NCBI GenBank assembly: GCA_016931965.1
Contig: JAFGDT010000076.1
Span: 1-38,181, forward strand
Direction: 5' to 3'
DNA length: 38,181 nucleotides
Source: a bacterium
Lineage (GTDB): Bacteria; Zhuqueibacterota; QNDG01; DSAB01
Translations under genes and position numbers: made by a program
Part shown: positions 34,006 to 38,181 of the stretch, piece by piece
How the letters are laid out: the number at the start of each line of letters is the position of its first letter
How positions within the stretch are numbered: position 1 is the stretch's first letter
Notes under the pieces: generated by a model
Database searches by the model: none
What the model was told of the DNA's origin: nothing
Seen by the model: the letters and a program-made list of their open reading frames with translations, nothing else

Positions 34006-34057
34006 CATTCCGCTTGCATGTCTTTTCGGACAACTCAAATCCTTTTGTCTGATTCCT

Positions 34058-35054
34058 TTATTCCCACCACTCGCCCACAAAATATATTTTTAAATCGTCG
34101 TTGGAAAAAATACCATGTGAACAGAGAAATTCAGAAGGCCAGTCTATAGGGGTGATATTCAATAAATTTGAGCCGTTGGGATTCATCGTGTACATATCGT
34201 AAATACCACCTCCACCCATGGCTGCCACTGTAAAAAGAAGCAGATCACCTGCATGTTGACCATTCGGCCATGAACTGCTGCCAGCCGGTGTTGGTGATGG
34301 CTGTTTCTCCAGATCCATCGGTATTAAGCGTATAGAAATTATAGTTCCCATTTGGGGACTGACCATCCAACATTCTGTTAAAACAGATGACGGTACCGGT
34401 TGGATTTAAACGGGGATCATAGTCACCAAGAGGCAAATCGGCATTGCCCTGCTGACCGGCAAGCTCATAGTCGGTCACCTGCCGCGCACGGGTGCCATCA
34501 TCATCCATGGTCCAGATTTGACTCTCCCGAGTAAATACGATCTGTGATCCAATCCAGTGGCAATCACCATCGTGGAATCCCGAATCGTAGAGTTCCACAG
34601 GATTGACGCAGCTTGAATCCATCACAAAGATATCCATTGTATTGTTGGGATAATCGGGCCATGAGAGGAAAAGGATTTTCGACCCATCGGGAGACCATGA
34701 GGGATAGGCATCCAGAAACGCATTATTGGTTACTCTTTGATATCCCGATCCGTCGGGATTGATGAGACAGATCTCACTGTCATGAAATGTATCGCTCCCG
34801 AAGTCTTCCTGAAAAACGAGTTTTGTCCCTGTATGATTTTCGTGAACCCTGTGGAGCGAATTGTCCGAGCTGTATATTAATCCAACAGTTCCAATGATCA
34901 GATCCAGGGAATAGATGCCATACCGTTTATCATGCTCTGGCATAGTCGTATTTTCGGGCGCATCGGGATTATCCGACTTACAACCCGACAAGAGGAAAAC
35001 AGCAAACGATAAGAATATGAAACTTATGAAAAATTCTTTCACACTTCCCGTCAT
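34058..35054 (-). pseudogene. TolB-like beta-propeller lipoprotein, frameshifted
   Basis: Two overlapping frames together make one protein of about 330 residues. The first (35054 to 34245) has a lipoprotein signal with lipobox LLSGC, then WD40/TolB-type propeller repeats: ICLINPDGSGYQRVT, PSWSPDGSKILFLSW, IWTMDDDGTRARQVT, YTLNTDGSGETAIT. It ends abruptly after QQFMAEW. The frame 34366-34058 continues with PNGQHAGDLLLFTVAAMGG and YTMNPNGSNLLNIT to the end. The break is near 34250-34290, most likely a one-base indel: real decay or a sequencing error. The ATG at 35054 (AAGG upstream) is preferred over 35078. Such propellers are surface or periplasmic scaffolds of unknown ligand. Confidence 0.75.
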
Positions 35055-35204
35055 TCCAGAACCTTGTAACTCATCCATTCAACTGTAAGTGATATGTGAT
35101 AAAAGATAGAAAATTCAAAATGATATGCAAGCAGGAAATTTTTATGATAAAAAGACCGATAAGATCTTTGGATTGTTTTAAAACGGAAATTGTTTGTAGT
35201 AGTG

Positions 35205-35248
35205 TACGCCCACCAGGAATCGAACCTGGAACCTACTGATTAAGAGTA
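35205..35248 (-). other. Displaced 3' half of tRNA-Lys(CUU), probable attachment-site remnant
   Basis: On the minus strand the sequence begins at the anticodon loop (CTCTTAA, anticodon CUU), continues through the 3' anticodon stem TCAGT, a short variable loop, a perfect T arm CCAGG-TTCGATT-CCTGG and the acceptor 3' strand TGGGCGT plus A. The 5' half is missing: the bases before the loop (TGGTA) cannot pair with TCAGT. A tRNA 3' fragment of this kind is what a tyrosine-recombinase element leaves at its distal end. The missing half lies toward higher coordinates, so the element should extend right from about 35249. Confidence 0.7.
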
Positions 35249-35765
35249 CCATATAACTAATTATTAATAATTGATTAATGTACTGTTATTTTTAACCTTA
35301 TTTATGTTCTATTTGAATCTATTTGTATCCTTTTTTATCTATTTATTCATATCACTAGTAACATTTTGGTAACATTTTTTTCTGTATTATTTATCAAAAC
35401 AAGGATTCGATTCCACACGGGGACTCGTACCCTATCCCATAAATATTAGTGAGAATCCGTGTGTCCTATATTTAAAGGATGGGAAATAACAACTATTTTA
35501 CAATAACTTAAGCCTATTGGTTTAAACAACTTTGTGGATATACTTAAAAAATGTCTCCAAAATGTGCCTATTTTATTAAGATTCTGCTCAAGATAGCAAT
35601 TTATCTGAAGAAGACCATGTGTGATAAGCTCCTGAGCCTGTGGTTCCGTTCTTCCGTTGTGCAATGAAGTTTAATTCCCGTAAACCTGCGCAGAAGCCAA
35701 CCAATACCTTTTGCAAATTTAGCCCATGAAGTCTATAAAAATTGATTTGATTCGGAAAGTGAAAA
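35249..35765. other. AT-rich region next to the tRNA-Lys fragment, no clear gene
   Basis: It contains the iteron-like repeat A (35264-35370) and little else that I can assign. A 72-codon open frame on the minus strand (35446-35664) has no ribosome binding site and no recognisable motif; it could be a decayed remnant. A tRNA-T-arm-like string (GGGTACGAGTCCCC on the minus strand, near 35425) is present but has no acceptor or anticodon arm. Confidence 0.4.
35264..35370 (-). repeat. AT-rich iteron-like repeat, copy A (inverted with copy B)
   Basis: On the minus strand it starts CCAAAATGTTACTA, continues with AATAAATAGATA, several CAAATAGA-like units, and ends ATAAC-GT--ATTAA-CAA-TATTAA with the tRNA-Lys fragment 15 bp beyond. 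The same order of blocks occurs on the plus strand at 37581-37675. The copies are diverged, with an indel of about 12-15 bp, but the block order is kept. Confidence 0.65.
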
Positions 35766-35771
35766 ATGTAC

Positions 35772-35800
35772 TTGCAATACCTAATTGTATTATGTATATT
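35772..35800 (+). promoter_or_regulatory. padR promoter with very short leader
   Basis: TTGCAA (35772-35777) and TATATT (35795-35800) are exactly 17 bp apart. The ATG at 35811 is only 10 bp past the -10 box, so the transcript would be leaderless or nearly so. An inverted repeat AATAC-CTAATT-GTATT (35776-35791) sits between the boxes and could be the PadR operator for autoregulation. Confidence 0.6.
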
Positions 35801-35810
35801 GCCTCTAGGT

Positions 35811-36137
35811 ATGGGCACTGACTTTTCAAGAGAATTTATCGCCGCATCAACGATTCCGCTTATTCTGGCCGTACTCCATCACGGCGACAGCTATGGATAT
35901 GCGATTATCAAACACGTTCGTCAACTATCGAATGAAACCCTCGAATGGACCGAGGGTATGCTTTATCCCGTCCTGCACCGGCTGGAGAAACAGAACCTGA
36001 TTGAATCCTACTCACAGGAAGAGCGGGGCAGACGCAGGAGATATTATCACCTCCTCCCGGCCGGAGTGGCGGCATTGGAACGTTTTAAGGAACAGTGGAC
36101 CTCTATTAATTCAACCCTGAACAGGTCATGGAGGTAA
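35811..36137 (+). CDS. PadR-family transcriptional regulator
   Basis: A 108-residue winged-helix repressor. The start MGTDFSREFIAASTIPLILAVLHHGDSYGYAI fits the family. The recognition region is WTEGMLYPVLHRLEKQNLI, the wing SQEERGRRRRYYHLLPAGVAAL, and the C-terminal helix ERFKEQW. An in-frame ATG at 35766 would add 15 hydrophobic residues not usual in the family and would start upstream of the promoter boxes, so I reject it. It is followed two bases later by its membrane partner. PadR proteins of this kind commonly repress an adjacent membrane protein or transporter gene. Confidence 0.93.
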   Translation: MGTDFSREFIAASTIPLILAVLHHGDSYGYAIIKHVRQLSNETLEWTEGMLYPVLHRLEKQNLIESYSQEERGRRRRYYHLLPAGVAALERFKEQWTSINSTLNRSWR

Positions 36138-36139
36138 CT

Positions 36140-37492
36140 ATGAAATTCGACATCGATCAGAAAATCAAGAATTGGAAAGGCTATCTGAATTCGCACGGCA
36201 GTTTTTTACCTGAAGATCTAGAGGAATTGGAAACCCATCTTCGCGACGAAATCGAAGTACTACAGGACAGCGGGCTGGATGTGGAGGAAGCGTATTTCAT
36301 CGGTATCAAGAGGCTGGGAAAATCCGATGTCCTCTCCCGTGAGTTCTACAAAATCAACGCTCAGTCTCTGTGGAAACACCTATTTACACCCTCCGAAACC
36401 GGTAGCGACAAAGTTGTCTTCCGCGATGTATGGATGATCGTTGGACTTGCCTTTCTTGCGGGATTTCTCGGGAAAATCCCCGATCTATTCGGGTACCGTA
36501 CCAGTGTTGAAGCCGACAGCCTTATCTATTTGCGCAATCTGAGTCTGTTTTTCATCCCTGTTATCGGCGGGTGGTTTGTTATTCAGAAAAAAAATCTGGG
36601 AGTTGGTCTTTACATTTTCGTAGTGCTCTGCATCGGAGGCTTCCTTGCTGTTAATTTCTTTCCCTTTACGGGTACAAGACAAACCGAAATTCTGGCTGGT
36701 ATCCACCTACTCCTTTTACTTTGGATAGCCATGGAACGGCTCTACAGTTCAGGCCAGGAGATCGCCTCTGGCCGTATGAATTACATCACGTTTAGTGGCG
36801 AATTCTTCATCTACTCGGTACTCTGTTACCTGGGTGGCGGTGTGTTTACGCTTTTCACTGTAGCGTTGTTCGACACGCTGAACATCGAATCCCAAAAATT
36901 CATCTCCGAATACATCGTCGTGTTCGGTGGTTTGGCTGTACCCGTCGTGGCGGTATATCTGGTAGAGAAGAAAAAAGCCCTCATCGAGAACATGGCTCCC
37001 GTGCTGGCGAAAATCTTCACTCCACTGTTTCTGCTGCTGATTACCGGATTTCTCGTCGCTCTTTTGGGAAGGCGATTGAATCTGACCATAGAGAGGGAAA
37101 CCCTGATCATTTTTGACTTACTGCTGGTTCTTGTCCTGGGGCTTGTGCTATATTCCCTTTCTGCACGAAACCATTCTGAAAAGCCCGTCTTTTCCGACTA
37201 TTTGGTGTTTATCTTGATTCTGGTTACTCTCCTTGCGGACATTGTCGCCATGTGCGCAATCATTTCCCGGCTCAGCCAGTTCGGCCTGAGTCCGAATCGA
37301 GTGGCCGCATTGGGTGAGAACATACTTCTGTTCATTAACCTCCTCGGACTGGCGTTCACTTTCGGAGGCACTATCTTTTTCGGGAGAAGTTTTCGCCGAC
37401 TGGAAGTCTGGCAGTCTTACTGTTATGTGGGATTTATGGTCTGGATGGCCGTCGTTGTTTTCATCTTTCCCTTGGTTTTTCGTTTCGCCTGA
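36140..37492 (+). CDS. PadR-partner integral membrane protein with HAAS-like N-terminus
   Basis: A 450-residue protein. The N-terminal 75 residues are cytoplasmic and helical (DQKIKNWKGYLNSHGSFLPEDLEELETHL, GLDVEEAYFIGIKRLGKSDVLSREF), like the HAAS/permease-prefix domain often encoded beside PadR regulators. The rest has about 10-11 hydrophobic segments from residue 95 onward. No transport signature was recognised, so the function is unknown. The ATG has GGAGGT at ideal distance, inside the last codons of padR. An ATG at 36128 would overlap padR and is less likely. Its GC content is clearly higher than the AT-rich flanks, consistent with cargo on an element. Confidence 0.82.
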   Translation: MKFDIDQKIKNWKGYLNSHGSFLPEDLEELETHLRDEIEVLQDSGLDVEEAYFIGIKRLGKSDVLSREFYKINAQSLWKHLFTPSETGSDKVVFRDVWMIVGLAFLAGFLGKIPDLFGYRTSVEADSLIYLRNLSLFFIPVIGGWFVIQKKNLGVGLYIFVVLCIGGFLAVNFFPFTGTRQTEILAGIHLLLLLWIAMERLYSSGQEIASGRMNYITFSGEFFIYSVLCYLGGGVFTLFTVALFDTLNIESQKFISEYIVVFGGLAVPVVAVYLVEKKKALIENMAPVLAKIFTPLFLLLITGFLVALLGRRLNLTIERETLIIFDLLLVLVLGLVLYSLSARNHSEKPVFSDYLVFILILVTLLADIVAMCAIISRLSQFGLSPNRVAALGENILLFINLLGLAFTFGGTIFFGRSFRRLEVWQSYCYVGFMVWMAVVVFIFPLVFRFA

Positions 37493-37580
37493 AAATGAGT
37501 GTATGATTTCCATGTTTTATTCCTGTAAATGGGCGGCACTCAGTTGGTTAAGAAAAACTGATGGGAACTTGATTTTTGTC

Positions 37581-37675
37581 CCCAAAATGTCACTATTTTT
37601 CATATAAATAGATACAAACAGAAATAAATAGAAACAAATCAATACAAATATAACTGTCTATTAAACAAATATTAA
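37581..37675 (+). repeat. AT-rich iteron-like repeat, copy B (inverted with copy A)
   Basis: On the plus strand it reads CCCAAAATGTCACTA, then ATAAATAGATACAAA, AATAAATAGA, ACAAATC, and ends ATAACTGTCTATTAA then ACAAATATTAA. This is the block order of copy A on the opposite strand. It lies 88 bp after the membrane-protein stop. The two copies bracket the PadR cassette. Confidence 0.65.
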
Positions 37676-37713
37676 CGGTCATAAGTATTTATTTTTATAA
37701 GATTACTAAACCA

Positions 37714-37757
37714 CTATGCACTGAAAGTGCATAGGTTTTAAAAGGACTGAAAGTCCT
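37714..37757. repeat. Two GAA-loop hairpins at the end of the IS200-type element
   Basis: CTATGCACT-GAA-AGTGCATAG (37714-37734) and AGGACT-GAA-AGTCCT (37743-37757) are perfect stem-loops with the same trinucleotide loop, just beyond the transposase stop codon. IS200/IS605 elements carry subterminal hairpins recognised by the single-strand transposase. These probably mark the right end of the element, though having two is unusual. Confidence 0.65.
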
Positions 37758-37760
37758 CAA

Positions 37761-38181
37761 TTATTCAAGCTCAAAATCTGTTATCTCATTTGCGGAAACT
37801 TTATGATGTTTCAAATATTCTTCTATAATTTTATCTGTCACATTGCCTGTACTCCAAGCTCCATATCCTATTCCCCAAAAATGTTTGCCCCAGTAACGTT
37901 TCCGCAATTCCGTATATTCCTTCTGAAGTATACGAGATGTTCTACCTTTTATTTTTCATATCAACTCACTGATTGACTTTGATGGGGGATATTCTATATG
38001 CATATGAATATGATCTTTAATAACTACTCCCTTGAGAATTCGGATATCTTCTGTATCACATATCTGTATGATCAAATCTCTACACCTTCTCTGAATATCT
38101 CCTTCAAGTACTTTATATCGATATTTTGTCACCCAAACGATATGTACAGTTAAATGGGTAACCGTATGACTTGAATATCTA
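37761..38181 (-). pseudogene. IS200/IS605-type Y1 transposase (tnpA), in-frame stop and cut by window edge
   Basis: The minus strand encodes a Y1-HUH transposase almost to its N-terminus: SSHTVTHLTVHIVWVTKYRY at the edge, then the HUH motif in KDHIHMHIEYP, then SISELI-TGA-KIKGRTSRILQKEY, YWGKHFWGIGYGAWSTGNVTD and KIIEEYLKHH with the catalytic-tyrosine helix. A TGA at 37956-37958 separates the HUH half from the tyrosine half; family members normally have Lys or Arg there. One point mutation explains it. The first few residues lie outside the window. It should be inactive unless the stop is read through. Paired hairpins follow the stop codon. Confidence 0.85.

Noticed and set aside
33820..34080. 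86-codon minus-strand open frame over the REP-like repeats
   Set aside because: Its LLAMT and ADKSTLAMT segments are typical mistranslations of this repeat class, not a protein.
35446..35664. 72-codon minus-strand open frame near the tRNA-Lys fragment
   Set aside because: No ribosome binding site or family signature; noted only as a possible remnant.
37590..37690. CRISPR-like array in the AAATAGA repeats
   Set aside because: The units are short, irregular and AT-rich, with no fixed-length spacers; no cas gene is present anywhere in the window.
37761..38181. TGA in the transposase taken as a sign of a recoded genetic code
   Set aside because: TGA is used as a normal stop elsewhere, for example at the end of the multi-PAS kinase, and only this mobile element has an internal TGA.

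Overview
The window looks like chromosome from a diderm (Gram-negative-type), AT-rich bacterium. The evidence is a lysophospholipid-acyltransferase-like gene, an outer-membrane beta-barrel candidate, a lipoprotein, a periplasmic-type cell-wall amidase, sigma-54-type promoters and many multi-PAS histidine kinases. Several proteins have a flavour I associate with the FCB group and neighbouring candidate phyla (Calditrichota/KSB1-like). That placement is inference from protein style, not a phylogenetic result. Nearly every gene lies on the minus strand.

Layout. 1-294: two adjacent tRNA-Ser genes (GCU, cut by the window edge, and UGA). 520-3945: an orphan six-PAS/GAF HisKA_2 kinase, divergent from a beta-CASP metallo-beta-lactamase RNase (4285-5685, plus strand). 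5775-12502: a closely spaced minus-strand run that could be one transcript: acyl-CoA synthetase-like, EF-G paralogue, HIT hydrolase, exported cyclophilin, DAHP synthase, DUF4405-like two-helix membrane protein and an exported superoxide-reductase-like protein. 13109-22332: a signalling block of two hybrid kinases, a degenerate kinase next to an NtrC-type activator, a single-domain receiver, and a pseudo-receiver/PAS/HisKA protein without an ATPase. Three transcription units inside the block have -24/-12 (sigma-54) promoters, so the NtrC-type protein probably drives its own circuit. 22596-23849: a PspC/LiaI-like envelope-stress pair. 24056-30236: an apparent operon of AAA ATPase, amidase, orphan HisF, beta-barrel candidate, DUF374 acyltransferase, TrmH-like methyltransferase and an exported protein-isoaspartate methyltransferase. 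30286-31097: two small hypotheticals. 31370-33688: a nupC nucleoside transporter, a vapBC toxin-antitoxin pair and a broken second copy of the nupC 3' end. 33774-34005: three REP-like repeats. 34058-35054: a frameshifted TolB-like lipoprotein.

From about 35249 to the right edge the sequence looks like an integrated element. It begins at a displaced 3' half of a tRNA-Lys gene, carries a PadR regulator with a membrane partner, and ends in a decayed IS200-type transposase. The PadR cassette lies between two roughly 100-bp AT-rich, iteron-like repeats in inverted orientation, which I did not expect and cannot assign to a named family.

The most original observations are the sigma-54-wired kinase block with catalytically degenerate members, the inverted iteron repeats next to the tRNA-Lys fragment, and the vapBC module bracketed by a 52-bp perfect direct repeat of the nupC 3' end. 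Starts were re-chosen where a better ATG or ribosome binding site was visible. No database search was possible, so all family names rest on motifs read by eye.
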